Positions 1 to 17,200 of a stretch of 64,000 bases of DNA are shown piece by piece (position 1 is the first letter of the stretch; every line of letters begins with the position of its first letter). Made by a program: the position numbers and the translations under genes. The stretch covers positions 20,279-84,278 of the forward strand of contig ARYC01018507.1 of NCBI GenBank assembly GCA_000711775.1. Direction: 5' to 3'. This stretch comes from Oxytricha trifallax. Taxonomy: Eukaryota > Ciliophora > Spirotrichea > Sporadotrichida > Oxytrichidae. A model generated the notes under the pieces. That model did not search any database. It was not told where the DNA came from and saw only the letters and a program-made list of their open reading frames with translations.

Positions 1-1155
1 TAATATCCTTGTAAGAACGATTTAGCTCATTCAGAGAAATTTTAATTTGTTCTTATTTAAGTTTATCATTGCTAGTTTTAGCATTCCAGAGTTGCTCACT
101 CAACTCTCTTACTCTGTCTAGATACTTAGTCTCAATTGATGTCAAGGAGTCATTCTATTAGTTAATCAAATGTAATGATAAAGCAATAATTTTCATGATG
201 ATAAATTATGATTATCGTGAGCTCCAACAAGGGCCAGTGCCTCATAATATCTCTAGTTAGTGATTAGAATTCTGATGGGTTCTCCTGATTCATCAATCTG
301 TGATTCATGAATCTTCATGTCTCTCATGTGATTAATTCTGTCTTCAAGTTACTGATAAGCTGATAGGGATGCCCTGTCACCAAGGAGACCTCCAGTCAAC
401 CCCCCTATGACTGAGCCTATAACACTTCCAGCACCTGGTAGGATTAAAGATCCCAAAACAAAACCGACTGCAGTTCCACTTATTCCTCCTACAACACTTG
501 GAACTTTAGATACAGACAAGAATGAAGCAGTGTGTCTAAATTCATCTGCTGATAGAGTGCCGTCTTGATACTGTCTATAGCTTAATCCTGAATCTGCCAA
601 GTAGCATAGCATCAGCATTCAATACTTAATATTTATATAGTAATAAGTAAGATCCATAATTGGTAATTATCCAGGTGGGTTTCGATAACCAAGCAGCATC
701 CCTGATCTAAACATAAAATAAAATACCGAATCTTCTTACACTCATAAGTTCCTCAGCTGTTTTATCAGCTATGCTACCTTTGCCCTGATTAACGATATAT
801 GCATCAAATCCAACCTTATAGTATGTTGCCAGCATTCTTCTCAAAAATAGTTCTTTATCTCCAAATGACCAATCGTTGCTTTCCATTTACAGTTTGAGAG
901 AGTCTAAGACTCTACCTACTCTTTCTTTATCGATACCTTCAACCTTTTAATCCCTGAGTCTATTGAAGAGTTAATCAATAAGCCACTGTCTATTTTCGAA
1001 ATTAACCTGTGCTGACTTTGTACACATCAAGTTAATAATGTCTCTCAAGTGGTCAACTATGTCTTGGTGAATGTATCCGTATCTAAGTTCTTCTGGGAAA
1101 AATTAGTTCTACTATTTATAGGATAGGATTTGATCTGAGAATTAAATCCCTAATT
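1..1155 (-). CDS. Unknown protein, glycine-zipper segment then coiled coil (3' end outside window)
   Basis: Reading from about 1155 downward with TAA/TAG as Gln gives a charged helical region (for example RYGYIHQDIVDHL and NDWSFGDKELFLRRML). The segment at 349-618 then carries a Gly/Ala-rich stretch (VVGGISGTAVGFVLGSLILP, then GSVIGSVIGGLTGGLLG) resembling a glycine-zipper membrane segment. Positions 1-170 encode a coiled coil (TKYLDRVRELSEQLWNAK). The frame changes near 610-680 and near 170-240, so at least two IESs or introns lie inside; I did not find convincing pointers. The end of the gene is beyond the window. I do not recognise the family. The gene at 10,960-12,256 also has Gly/Ala-rich helices, but relationship is unproven. 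Confidence 0.6.
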
Positions 1156-1329
1156 AAGTGTATTTATTTATTTATTTTTACGAAACTTTCAGTAATTAAT
1201 CTAAAATTAGAATTAAAATTTTATGCATAAATCACTTTAATATATTGATTTAAACTTTTTAATAGTATACATTCTTTATGAAACAAAAGATTTAGTTTTT
1301 AATTGTTAATTACTTCCACTTATTGCATT

Positions 1330-2330
1330 TTGTAATCCTGAGGTTTGAGCTTAAACCGAAGATGACTCAAGATAATCATTTTTCATTTGTTAATCAAGTT
1401 CAGCAACATTTCCTGATAGATCTTCTGATTTGGGATAGGCATACTACTAACCTCTCAAATTATATGTAATTTAATTTCGAAATGAGAAAATTTAATCTAT
1501 ATTGTAGTTGATTATTTTTAATGAGACCTGGTACATATTAAGAAGTGACAGCACCCTATGAAGAATAGACTCCTGTTGAAGTTGAGGAACTTCCTGGTAT
1601 ATTTTAATTCAGTATCGAGGCACCTCCCCCAGAAACATAGTCCATAACATTTTAAGATTAAGGAATTTGCTATTATGAGTAGATTCCACTCAAAACGTCG
1701 GCATTTGTGCTTAATATTTAAGGTTGAGCACCCAATGAAGATTATTCATATTTCGTATAAAAAGTTGGCACCGGATTTTAATTAAACTGTAGCAACATTC
1801 AAACATAAAATAATTTTATTTTCCTAAGTGGAAATGTTCGATTGGGTGCTCCATTTACCTGGCGAAGTAGATCCTCCTGTAATATAGTTAGATTTATACT
1901 CCTCTTTTCGCTGATTTGGATAAGATAAGACTGGTTGTTCAAAAATGTTTTAAGTAGGTTCAATTCTTTCATTCTCATAGACGACTTGCTATTACTACTG
2001 TTGCTGAAGTAATTACTAAGTTTCAATTTCAGCTTCGATTTCTAAATCAGTTTTCTACTTTGGTACACCACTGAAGTTCTGTATGAGTTCAGTCTCTGCT
2101 GGGAACTATAATATTTACACACAAATTCAAAATGTTCAAAATCAATTACTAGACAACACTTATTTTTAGGTTATTATATACTTTCTGGTCTACAAGATCC
2201 ATATCGTGTTTCAAGAAGCCAATAATATCTTCATAGTTTACATTTAGTTTCTGCCCACCAAACATGTCTTTGTTTTGCATTTGAGCTTAATACTCAAGGT
2301 TTTCCTAATTTTGTTCCAACAAATTATAAA
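1330..2330 (-). CDS. Unknown Q/S-rich protein in several MDSs/exons
   Basis: On the minus strand an N-terminal part near 2330-2160 (NKDMFGGQKLNVNYEDIIGF) is followed by an exon near 2100-1860 starting FPAETELIQNFSGVPK and containing a poly-Q run encoded partly by TAG/TAA. The C-terminal part (1740-1340) is low complexity (NVMDYVSGGGASILNQN, then TSQYVPGQQYAYPKSED). An AGGT direct repeat allows deletion of about 80 bp near 1450-1535, joining VPG to QQYAYP in frame. The junction near 1740-1860 could not be resolved in phase. No domain recognised; compositional bias suggests a disordered protein. Confidence 0.5.
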
Positions 2331-3283
2331 ATTATTTAAATTATATTTTGTATTATATAAAAATAAAACATACTATTGGGATTTAAATAAATATAAACAT
2401 TGGTTTAAGATTATTTATGTTAAACTGTGATTTAATGTATAATTTAGAGTTTAAGCGAGCTTTAATTTAATTTCTTACTATTTTTAACCAGGAATTGTAA
2501 ATATTAAAATAGAATTTGATTCATGAATATATTTCTTTCTATTATTAGTATCATCTGAAAATGCTATTGTAAAATAATTTATCATTCCAAGAAATCAAGG
2601 ATAATTTGCTTTTTATTTATTTAATAATTATTAAGTTTGTTGAAACACAATAAAATTTTACACTATTAAAATTAATCTAATATATAAATAAAAGGCAATT
2701 AGAATTGGCTAAATTTCATATTTATATATTCATTTGTGCTGAAGTTATATATACTTAGTTTTAATAAATTTAAGTTACCTCTCCTATAATTATCAGATCG
2801 AATAAAAACTCAAGTTTAAGTTAATTTATTCTATGAAACAAATAAACTTGTACAGATTATTGTGAAATTATCTAATTGAAAGTTACAATAAAATTAATCA
2901 AATATTTATAATAAAATTAAACTAAAAATAAATGTAACTTTTAATTATATAAATAATTTAGAATTATTGCTTTAAGTTAATGTATTATCGCAATAATACA
3001 ACTTAATTAAAAAAATGGAAAATATAATATTAACAGAATTAATAATTGTAAAATAAATTATAATTAAGTCTAGCTAATAATAATGCAGCATTAATAGTAG
3101 TTGCACAATTCTCAACAATTTCAGAGTCCCCAAAATTAACTCCTATATTTCCATTAGTAGCTTTAATATTTCTCTATTCATTTTATTATATAATATTTTA
3201 TCATTAAATTTCTAAACATATTTATAAATTATAATATTCAATGAAATTATTAATATAATTAATACTAATAAAACCCATAGGTC
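2331..3283. other. AT-rich spacer, no gene seen
   Basis: Very AT-rich sequence without an extended frame, repeat array or RNA-like signature on either strand. It separates the minus-strand gene ending at about 2330 from the first plus-strand coding fragment at 3284. Confidence 0.5.
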
Positions 3284-6200
3284 ATGAATGACTTAAACCA
3301 ATTAGGAAGCGAAGACATATCGATTTCAAATCCACACAGTGAAGCAATAAGTTCACACATTTCCCCCAGAATAGGTGGTCAAAATAGAAAAAAGAAAAAT
3401 TAGCAGCCAAAGTTGGAAAGCACAAAGTAAAAGTAACCATCAACTAATTTCAATTGTAAGTACAGGATTCTTTAATAAAATAATATAAAAATTCAAAATA
3501 TTCTTAGAAATCTAAAATTGTTGACTAATTTTAATGTTTAGAACTATAAAATCCTAGAAGAGAGACATTTAATAACATTCCAATGCTTTTAAATTCATTA
3601 ATTTAATTTTATTTTAAATTAAATTAAAATTATATTGTATTTATGTAATTAGATGCAACTTAATCAGCTATAAATATAAAACCACAATTTGTTCAATAGT
3701 TTGCTTGACTTTTTATTGATTAAGGGTTTAATGATCGTATGTTTTATTTGATTAAAAATGAGGCATTATACAAATATAATTATTTCTATTTATCAATAAT
3801 TATTGGTTATGAAAAGCATAATGAGTTAGGGAAAATACACTTCAGCATGATATTTGTCAAACATAAGTAAAATCTTACTTAATAAATTGTTTAAAAAACT
3901 TATACGAATCCCTCTATTATTTTTTAGATTTGAATGTAATAAAGTCCTCCAAATATCCTTACATCCTCAACTAACTCAAATCTTTACATATCCCCGCCTA
4001 CATAGCTCAACCCACACAATTCTATGCCAATTTCAAACTTAAACCAAATTCAATAAATGAGTTACTTAAACATGCAATAACCTCAGTAAAACGGACATTA
4101 CTAACCGCATACATAGCATTAGTAGTAGAATCAGTAATAAATTTCAAATGATTAATTCAGAAATAATGATAATAGACCTATGCAACATTGTTCAAAATTT
4201 ACATTTATTTATGCTAAACACATTAAAAAATTAAAAATTAAATCATCGATAATTTGTTATTAAAAATCATTCTTTAAGTCCTCAAGTAAATAATTAGCTG
4301 ATTGATAGCAGAGGGTAGAGCTAATCTAACTCAGGGAAATATACTATTAATTATTAACAAGATGGCTCATAATATTAAGAATAGTAAAATTAAATATATA
4401 GTCAGAATTAATAAGTTTATCAATATGAACATCTAAATATAGGTCAAAATAACTATGGAAATTAAGCAAATCAAAATAATTTAGTACATAGAGAAACCCT
4501 TTAATTGGCAGATCAATCAATTTAAATTTTATATTAAGTTTAATGAATTATAGTTCAGTTTTATAAATATTTTCATAATTTAATATTTATATTTTTACCT
4601 ATTTCTTTATAAAAGACTTAATTATATTAATTCTATATATTTTATGAAATATAATTAAAATTAACTTATTTTAAATTGAACATGCATAGAAATGACTATA
4701 AAGTAATATATAATATTACAAAATTATAAATCTTATTTATTATTTTAGATCACTAAAGAACTAACATCTAATAGAAATAAATTCAACTTCCTTAATCGCA
4801 GTAAAATTAATAGCACTATAAAACAACAACAACCACCCCTTCAAATCCGTAAATTAACTTGAATTCCTTCTCCACTAATATCAATAATTTAGTTAATCTT
4901 AATAATCCAAATATAACATCTAGTACTTAAATTAATTATTATTTCATATTAAAATATTGATGCAGAAAAAATAATATATATTACAAATATTTTATTTTAA
5001 TTGAAATTCATAAACCAAAAACCATTCAAATTAATTTATTGAAAATTTGAGTTTTATTTAAATAATTTTAATTTACTTTGAAAATAAAAAGATTTGTTAG
5101 AATATAATTTGTAAATTTTATAATAATAATATACATTTAGAAGATAAAAAAAGAATTATTAGTTATTAAATTGAGAAATATTGCATAAATTTATTGAAAA
5201 TGTGGATAAAATAAATCATTTACAAAAGTATATACAAAAAGTATATAGGACATAATTGAATGAAATTTAGATAAAATATAATAAATAAAATAAATTGGAG
5301 ATTTTAATTGGTAAAACATCAGCTTATATCATTTTGAGTTTTTTTCTTATTTTACCTAAATTTTTGCTATGTAAATTAAAATTTTTAAGAGTTAATTTAA
5401 TTTTAAATTTCTATACAATTCAATTATCATTATTTATTAAAATATTTAATTAAGATATAGCAATCAACTGAGTGATTTTATTTGTGTTTAAATTCAAGGG
5501 CATATAAAAAAGGGTAGCCATCACAGAAGAACTCAAAGTAAAAGTCAATATACTCCCACAATTGTATAAGTATAAAACCCAGACAAATTAAAAGATTATC
5601 ATGAAACTATTTCAGAGGGGAAAATGGTTATTGAGAAGTAACCAACTAAATTTTGTATAAAAGTTTTTAATTTATTTTATAAAGGAATTTCACATAGAAT
5701 TTTATTTTTAAATTTTAAAACTTAGACTCTGCATTAAGATGATTAGAATTTGGGGTCGAAAGACTCTAGGAATTTAAGGCCAAGATTAAATTAAAATAAA
5801 ACTGATATTTCAGATAAGAAAAGCATTGAAAAGATTAAAAAATCACAAGTATCATCGTTAATAGGCTAGAACTAATATTATTGCTGCAGAAATTTAATGG
5901 ATTTAAGAAAGTTATAATAATTTTAAAAATTATAGAGGCTATAAAAATCTTAGGATCTATATCTATCAATAAAAATACACTAAAATTTGTAAAATTATTT
6001 GAATTTATTGCTTCTCTAATTCCTGAATTATTTAGGAAGTAAGTTATTTGATGGAGAGCTATCTATCTATCTCTAACAATAATAATAATTTTTTGCCATT
6101 GTATGATTATACAAATTTAATAAAGTTATTCTTTAAGGATATTCTTCACTGATCTTAAGAGAGTAAGAAAATAATTTGAAGCAAAAAATATAAGAAATGG

Positions 6201-6990
6201 TAAATAAAAATAAATTTAATATAATTTCACTAAAATAATGTATTCCTATAATTTGTAAATGATTGTTAGTTTTAATATATGAATTAATAAGAACTAAGGG
6301 GAGTCAACTGATGATTTAATATCTTATAAGTAATTATCAACTACCAATAAATAACTAAAATCTATAAAAGAAAGATAATAGTCTCAGAATTTACCCAATA
6401 ATAACTTAACCCCTCACGCTAACTTTGCTATTAATTTCTCCCCAGACCCTAAATCCCTCAAGGATTAGAATAAAAATCAAATGACTAGTAAATATGCAGC
6501 TACTATATTCAAAACACTACTATTTTATTATTAATATTTAGAATTGATCATAATAAAATTTAAATTTTATAGAAACCAATAAGAAAACATATATTTCGAG
6601 AAAAACCATATAAAAGATATTATACTTTGCTTCAAAGTTAAAATAGCAAACTTTAAAAAAAAAGGAAATAATTAAATCAATATTTGATTAAAGGTTTTTT
6701 GAAAATTCTGATTTAAATGATCTATTCAACGAATCTATCAATTTTTTATCTATTGTAATTATATCTTCACAAATATATTAAAATGAATATTATATAAATT
6801 CTAGAAGATTATTTTATTAAGTAAATTTGAAAGACGTAGTTGAAATACCATATAATTTTAACCATTATTTATAAAAATGTAAATTATTTCACAAAAAATA
6901 TAAATTAATGATATGTGTAAATAATCTAAAAATAAAAATTATTAATAAAACAAATAGAAAGTCTTATAAATAATAAAGGCGTTTAGATTG
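3284..6990 (+). CDS. Dispersed plus-strand coding fragments (candidate 5' MDSs of the next gene)
   Basis: Short coding-like islands sit in AT-rich DNA. 3284-3455 starts at an ATG and encodes MNDLNQLGSEDISISNPHSE. 3940-4151 encodes YILNQLKSLHIPAYIAQP and ends in TGA. 4800-4935 is N/T-rich. 5505-5660 includes RRTQSKSQYTPTIVQVQNP. 5735-5990 is strongly basic and helical (IFQIRKALKRLKNHKYH, then ARTNIIAAEIQWIQESY) and looks like an IQ-type calmodulin-binding stretch. 6370-6520 is P/N/Q-rich. All share strand and bias with the gene at 6993-10724. A 7-bp direct repeat ATCAAAT (6476-6482 and 6993-6999) may link the last island to it. That they form one gene is inference. Confidence 0.4.
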
Positions 6991-6992
6991 AC

Positions 6993-9900
6993 ATCAAATC
7001 AGAAAGCTCTAATGAATGATTTGTTAACTGATTAGGCAAGAACTACAATGACCCAAGAAAAAGGTAAAAGATTGACAGATTTCCATGGAAAGTAGATTTT
7101 GAATCACAATAAGAAACTTCTCTCAAATTATATTAATATCGATTATTAAAATTTAGTAGTAATAATAATTAATTACTAATTTATATAATAATTTATTATT
7201 TATTTGTAAATCAAATGATCATACATAATCTATAACAACAGTAAAGAAAAAGAACCCCAGTAGCAGTATATACAATGATAAATAAATTCCAAGTGATTTG
7301 AAGTAAAATAACTTCCTTTAAGGATTAAATGATTTTGATAACAATAAATCTAGGACTATAATTAAAGGCAAGAATTTCACAAACGCTTAATAATTAATGG
7401 ATTTAAACCCTATTAACTATAATTTATGATAATATGAGCAATAAATATAATTAATTTGTAAAAATGAGTTAAATATAAAAAGATAGAATTCAGAATGTAA
7501 AATAATTATAAAGTAAATTGAATTTCTAGTTTTACTTTATATTTCTAAATCAATAATATGATTAATTATATAATACAAGGTTTAAATCTCTAAGATTCAT
7601 AATCTAAATAGAGACCTTAAACCAATCAAAACGTTCTCGAAACTAATTCAAAGTAAAGTGTTTAAGACATAAAGAGTAAGACTTTAAAACTCTCTAAGAA
7701 CAGATATGACAGCATAAAGTACAACATAGATGGCGACATGATAGATTTAGAAGACCACGAGGAGGATGACAGGTTTAACTAGTTTATAATGCAAGACTTC
7801 GATTCAGATCCCCATTTGAGCATTGATGAGCAAAGTGCAAGACTCTCCTCAAATCAAAGCTTAAATCATGGTTTTGAAGAGGGTATGTATATTGAGGATG
7901 GTATGATTAAAGCCTAGTCAAATTTATCATCGTTTAAGGGAGTAAACGAAGAAGAAGGAAATGAGATGAAAAGGATTAACTAGAGGCAATAGAGGTTTAA
8001 GTAAGAGTACAGTGATTAGGACGATGAGGATGAAGAAGAGCTTAAAGAAGAAGTAGGGGATTTACCTCCTAAAATTGAGGATTTATAAGTGGAGGAGTAT
8101 GACGATAGTGATGATCTGTACAGATTTGGGAGACATTTTATACAAAATAACGATGAAGAGTAAGATAGTAACAACGATGCTCCAACTGTAGTTATAGACG
8201 AAAATTCATTTTGTGAAAGAGAGATAGACTCACCAGCAGAAAATTAAGGAAGCAAAAACGGTAATTTTAACATTGAATTCGCTTTAAGATCAATTAAACT
8301 GTAAGAAGATGAGGATGAGGCGAAAAACAAAAAGAAAAAAGTAACAATTTTAAGTGTTGAAGAGGAGGAAGACCTAGTTGCTTAGATAAACGACATAAGA
8401 GAGAGAATTAAAAGAGGAGAGACTGTTGGATAACAGCAAAAGGTTTAATATGGGGGAGTGGGTACTAGCAGTCAGTTTAACTCAGTTTAAAAATCAGATT
8501 ATGAAGATTAGTACTACAGATCTACCAATCTGAATTCAAAAGTCCTTGATTTACAATCGCATTTTCGGTCTGTTGATGATGTACATCATAACATGAACTA
8601 TAACTCAAGACAATAAAACACAAATCTTGATAAGCCTTAATCTAATTCATAAGTTCCAAAACCCCCTTTGTATTCTTTAACTTTTGCACATCCCCACGAT
8701 CCTGATAGAGAAATAGAATAAAATCCTCTCGCTGGAATTTCTTAGAAGTAAGCTTTTCACTCAATTGATCAAAATGCTCCTACTAATTGCATTATAATGG
8801 ATGGACCAAACATCTTTGAAAAGAAGAAACAAAGATATGAGAAGATACAAAGAATGCGAGGAAACCTTAATCCATAAGGTCCCTATAGTGATGCCATAAA
8901 ATTGAAATATTTGCTTGTGATATTTTTTAATTTAATTATGTTTACATTATCAACACTCAAAAGAAGTAGAGATGATATTACTCCAAATGGTGGTATAAGT
9001 TCAAGTGTCTCAGCAAATATTCCTTCAAGTTAAAAGAAATCAATTGAAAGCTCCTCTTGTAAAGGTTCCTCAATGTCAATGAAAGTTAATAAATTTCAAA
9101 CAGGTTTGACTTCTCAAAAAACCAAGAAATATAAGCAAAATAAGTCTACAGTCTCTAAAATTTAATAAACCTTAAAACCCCTTGGATAGCATGTATAATC
9201 CAAATCGAGACAAGTCTCCAATATACATTAAGTTTATCAAAATCGAGGCTAATCTTAAGGTATCATTATGGTTAATGGAGGAATAACTTAACTTCAATCC
9301 ATGGATGATGTAGCTTCCAGCAATTCTTAAAAGCGAACTACTTCAAAGAACAAATCAAGTGAAAATCCAAACAATTAAGTTTTACTTTACAGTTTAAAGA
9401 AAGGTACTATAGCTTCTGTCTCTGGGGATGGTTCTAAGCTAAATAAAGATACCACCAGTATCAAAAAGAAAATTGTTAAGAAAACTTAAAAACACATGTA
9501 ATCTATGGCTTATCATCCTCTTCAAGATAGCCATTCATTGACGAAAGGGGGAAATTTAATAATTAATGTTGGGTAAGAACCAGGAATGGCTCATTCTTCT
9601 TCTTTTAAGAAAATGAAGACACCAAAATTAAAAATCACAGATGACTTGCTCTTTACAAATAATATTAAAGTATAAATACATTTATAAAAGTTAAAAAACT
9701 ATTAAGAGTCAATCAAAAATTTGTAGCATTTTAACTTTAAGCGATAATAAGATCTTATGTTTTCAATAGAATAACTTAAATTTATAAATATTTATATCTT
9801 TTGAATGATATCATAGCTTGTAAGTATAAAAATTTAGTTCATTTTTTTTCTCAATAAGTTAAGCTATTTTAAGTTTAATTTAAGATAAATTTATGTGTTA

Positions 9901-10724
9901 ATTATTAATTGAGACTAATAGGATATATTTTACTTATATTATTCCCCGCTTTTAATTATAATTTAGCAATATTAACTAGAAAGGATCTACCTCGAGCAAA
10001 AGAATGAATGAAATTTAGAATTTAGGGTAGTTTAAACTATTAGGTGGTCAGAGTGTCAAAAATAACACAACCCAGTATAAAAATCCCTTTTTCTCAGCTT
10101 TGAAATTAGGTTCTAAGTTTGACGAATAGAGTCAAATAAACTAACACCATACTTTAGATTTAGTGAATGTAAAATAACAGATTTAAATTGAAAATGAAAG
10201 AAGAGCTACAAGTTCCTCATTCCATAAGTTAAAAAAACAGGATAACTAAATGAATCAGAAATCAGAAAGCATATTTCTATATTTAGTTTATTGTAATTGT
10301 AAATTTAAAGCTAAAATCTCCCACTACAAAAGAAACAATCCTTGAAACTATCCACTGAAAAAGTAATGACAGGTGTCGATCCTTCATTTCTCGCGAAGCT
10401 TATAAAATCTAAGCAAGAGACAGACAATGCATTTGAAACTCTTAAGAAAAAACTATCTGGAGGCAGCTCAAGCCTTCTCTCTAATGCTGTACATAATATT
10501 AATAATAAGTCAGATCAAGTATATATTATTATAATATTATTATTTTTTAAATAATAACAAATTAAAATTGATATTTTTTAAATTAATTTTTAATGAATTA
10601 AGTAGCAAGTAACACTATAAATAATATAGGAGCTAGTTAAACTTCTTCAGAAAAGAATACTTTAATTGAATTCGAGAAGAAATACAGAAAACTTTCAAAC
10701 ATGATAAACAAAATCTTATAGTGA
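6993..10724 (+). CDS. Large acidic Q/N/S-rich protein, at least six MDSs
   Basis: Six coding blocks join in frame through pointers AAGAAA, TTTAAA, AATATT, AGAAA and AAGTA. The block at 7581-9792 alone is open for about 2.2 kb only if TAA/TAG encode Gln, the clearest evidence for the genetic code here. N-terminal part: TDQARTTMTQEKGKRLTDF. Middle: Asp/Glu-rich (YSDQDDEDEEELKEEV). Then a Ser/Lys-rich region, and a C-terminal helical segment (NTLIEFEKKYRKLSNMINK) ending at TGA 10722-10724. No enzymatic domain was found; a scaffold or nuclear role would be guesswork. The true start may lie in the fragments upstream. Confidence 0.75.
7111..7249 (+). other. IES, pointer AAGAAA
   Basis: AAGAAA at 7111-7116 and 7244-7249. 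Removing 133 bp joins ILNHNKK to KNPSSSIYN in frame. Confidence 0.75.
7402..7586 (+). other. IES, pointer TTTAAA
   Basis: TTTAAA at 7402-7407 and 7581-7586. Removing 179 bp joins NAQQLMDL to NLQDSQSKQ in frame. Confidence 0.75.
9787..9973 (+). other. IES, pointer AATATT
   Basis: AATATT at 9787-9792 and 9968-9973. Removing 181 bp bypasses TGA 9802-9804 and joins EQLKFINI to NQKGSTSSK in frame. Confidence 0.75.
10517..10604 (+). other. IES, pointer AAGTA
   Basis: AAGTA at 10517-10521 and 10600-10604. Removing 83 bp joins NNKSDQV to ASNTINNIG in frame. Confidence 0.75.
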
Positions 10725-10959
10725 ACGAACCTTCGAATTTCATTTATTTTCATAGTCCTACTATATATTTCTGAGAGCAATCGAGTTTTATCACAATTTT
10801 CAATTTAACTATTAGTTTTCTAGCTAATTTTTTTCCTATTTAAGTATATCAAATTAAATAAGCATTGTAATAGGTTAGGTTTTATATTGAAATATTAATT
10901 CACTATAGTTCACAAAAATTTATTATTCATTAGTTTTAAAATGCTTTTCATATACTTTT

Positions 10960-12256
10960 TCATTGTAGCTTTCCAAGACTCATAATGTAAGTATTTTAAT
11001 TTTTATAAGCAAATTCATAGCTATTTTATATAAAGATAAATATTTTAATATTTTCATGTAAGCATCAGATTGAGCTTTGATTTGACTAAACACACCACCA
11101 TCTTATGAATACACTTGATTCGCTAAAAAGTTGAACACTTCACTTCTAACAATCCAAAGAAAAGATTTATATAATAATATTGAGCAATTATTTTTAGATT
11201 CTTGAGTGTTTATAAAATGTCATTTTTAATTTGTTTATTTTAAGTAAATATTGTCAATATCTTCAGAGATCACTTAGACTGCTGCTTTATTCAACCCTAA
11301 AAACTCGTCCCTATCTGATTCTCTCTCATAATCGCTTTCAGATAACTAACTCTTTTTCTGAGGTGCAGTTGTAGGCTTGGCGGCTGCAGTTGTAACTTTA
11401 GGTGCTGGTGTAGTAGTGGTGGATGCTGTGGTAGTTGAATTTGTAACAGGTGGAATTTTCACGCCAAACATTCCCAATACACTAAATGCTTTTTTCTGTA
11501 GATTGTCAAAGATGTTGGCAAGGTCTTTTATTCCGTCTGCTCTCTTTCTAATGTCATTAACAAATCCAAAAATGTTGTCTAGGAATTGAGCTTGGATATA
11601 ACCTTCAGTAACTTCCTACAAACTAATTTATATTCAAAATAAAATAGCCATCAGAAATTTCAAAATATGCTTTTTGGAATTATAATTATTTAAAACATAT
11701 GCTTATATAAAATAAATGAAATTAGTTATAAACTTTGAGCCAACACATAAGCCTCATCCTCATTTTATGCTCTCTTAAGTTAAGCAAATGTTGATTATGC
11801 CCTGATTAAATAAGCGTCTGAATTTTTCCATTCTGGAAGAATAATGTCATAATTCTCTTGAGATTGTTGGGCAAGTGGAAGAGGAAGTGCTGCAGTCGCA
11901 GGAATTGCAGCTGTCAAAGCCAATCTTGCTAGTTTCTTTAAGAGTTTTAGTTGTTAAAACAAATTTATAAATTATAGAGTGCAGGCCCTACTTTTGCAGC
12001 AATTTTACCAATAATTGGAGCAACTCTGCTTGCTACTCCTTTTAGAGCACCTCCAATCTAATAATTAAAAGTTAATTTTATAGAATGTTCTAGGCAACTT
12101 ATTTTGAATAGCTCCAAAGTTAATGCCCCAATTCGCTTGATTTTCAACACCAACAGCACTTTAAACTTAAACCCATATGTAATGAGCTAATTCTGCATCA
12201 ATTTAAGATTAAGTTTGATTGTCATTGTCACTCACATTTAAACACAATTATTTCAT
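10960..12256 (-). CDS. Unknown protein with Ala/Gly-rich helix and Thr/Pro-rich linker
   Basis: Start chosen at the ATG complementary to 12254-12256, giving MKQLCLNVSDNDNQTQSQ. Blocks in order: ELAHYIWVQVQSAVGVEN; IGGALKGVASRVAPIIGKIA; ALTAAIPATAALPLPLAQQ; EVTEGYIQAQFLDNIFGFVN; a Thr/Ala/Pro-rich linker (NSTTTASTTTTPAPK); and a charged C-terminus. The pointer ATGTAAG (10985-10991 and 11056-11062) joins the last MDS so that the protein ends KAQSDAYIMSLGKLQ at TGA 10960-10962. Other gaps between blocks are 30-120 bp and contain introns or IESs not individually assigned. The hydrophobic helices suggest membrane association; family unknown. Confidence 0.6.
10985..11062 (-). other. IES, pointer ATGTAAG
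   Basis: ATGTAAG at 10985-10991 and 11056-11062. Removing 71 bp joins AQSDAY to IMSLGKLQ and the TGA at 10960. Confidence 0.7.
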
Positions 12257-12376
12257 TTTTTGAATTTAAATTATTCAATTTTCAAATTAAAATGAATTAA
12301 ATAGTAAGTTAATGCATTTAAATTTCAATCAGATGTTAAATTGTATCAATAGTAAGTAGCACATAGAATAGAGGTT

Positions 12377-13060
12377 TCAATTTGCCAATTAATAATTGTC
12401 AGAGATTTCATTCGGTAATATAGCGGTGGTGTTTTCATAATTTATTGGACCTTAGTTTTACTCAAGAGTATCTTAAGAGGAAGCTGCCTCGAAATATGGC
12501 AATTAATTGTCAGATCCTTCAGAGCTAGCAGTATCAACAGTCTGATTTTCACTTTCTGTAATATAGTTGTCCAGAGAATAATCATCGAAATTAGGTAATG
12601 AGCTTAGATCATTTTAATTTTCATTTCCAGATAGAAATCCCATACTTGTATTATTAACATCATCCTATGAGATTTATTGTACTGGTTCCAATAAAGTTGG
12701 TTGTAGACTGTTTTTAATTTCAACATTAGAATCAACGCTTGATGCTACTGAGGTTGATGTTTAATTTTCAGTTTATAATGGCATTATACTATCACTAATC
12801 TAGTTTTCTTGTTATGCCAACAAAATTTAATTGCGAACTCTTTCTAATATCATGGTAGACTTTAATCTTGACTACATACTGGATGAGACTAGCAAACTTA
12901 GAGTAAGGATTATAAGCTTTAAAGATTTCTTCATTGTAAAAGTAATGATTAGTGAAGTTTTTAATCTTTTTTAACTTCGTTATAAAATTATATTTTAATT
13001 TAACTTTAACTGACACATATAAAGTTAGAACATCATCATTTTCTTAAATTTAATCTTAAT
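12377..13060 (-). CDS. Unknown protein, lysine-rich N-terminus and acidic Ser/Asn-rich C-terminus
   Basis: The N-terminal half (VKVKLKYNFITKLKKIKNF, then SKFASLIQYVVKIKVYHDI) is basic and looks like a folded domain. The C-terminal half (SMGFLSGNENQNDLSSLPN) is acidic and probably disordered, ending at TGA 12377-12379. The halves are in different frames. A 3-bp repeat (ATC at 12791-12793 and 12798-12800) would allow a 7-bp deletion that fuses them as RKLDSIMPLQTEN. This tiny deletion could equally be a sequencing slip or a real gene boundary. Start codon not identified; the frame is open to about 13,060. Confidence 0.5.
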
Positions 13061-13152
13061 CGAATAGAAAAGAGAGATAAATATAAACTTATGACGAAAT
13101 TATTTCTTTTTATTGGCTTTTTTAAGACAAATTTTTCACAACACTGCATTAT

Positions 13153-17200
<4,048 letters not shown>

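Noticed and set aside
3854..4042. Independent 62-codon plus-strand gene
   Set aside because: It overlaps a better coding frame (YILNQLKSLHIPAYIAQP) that fits the dispersed MDS pattern; no family or start context supports the short frame.
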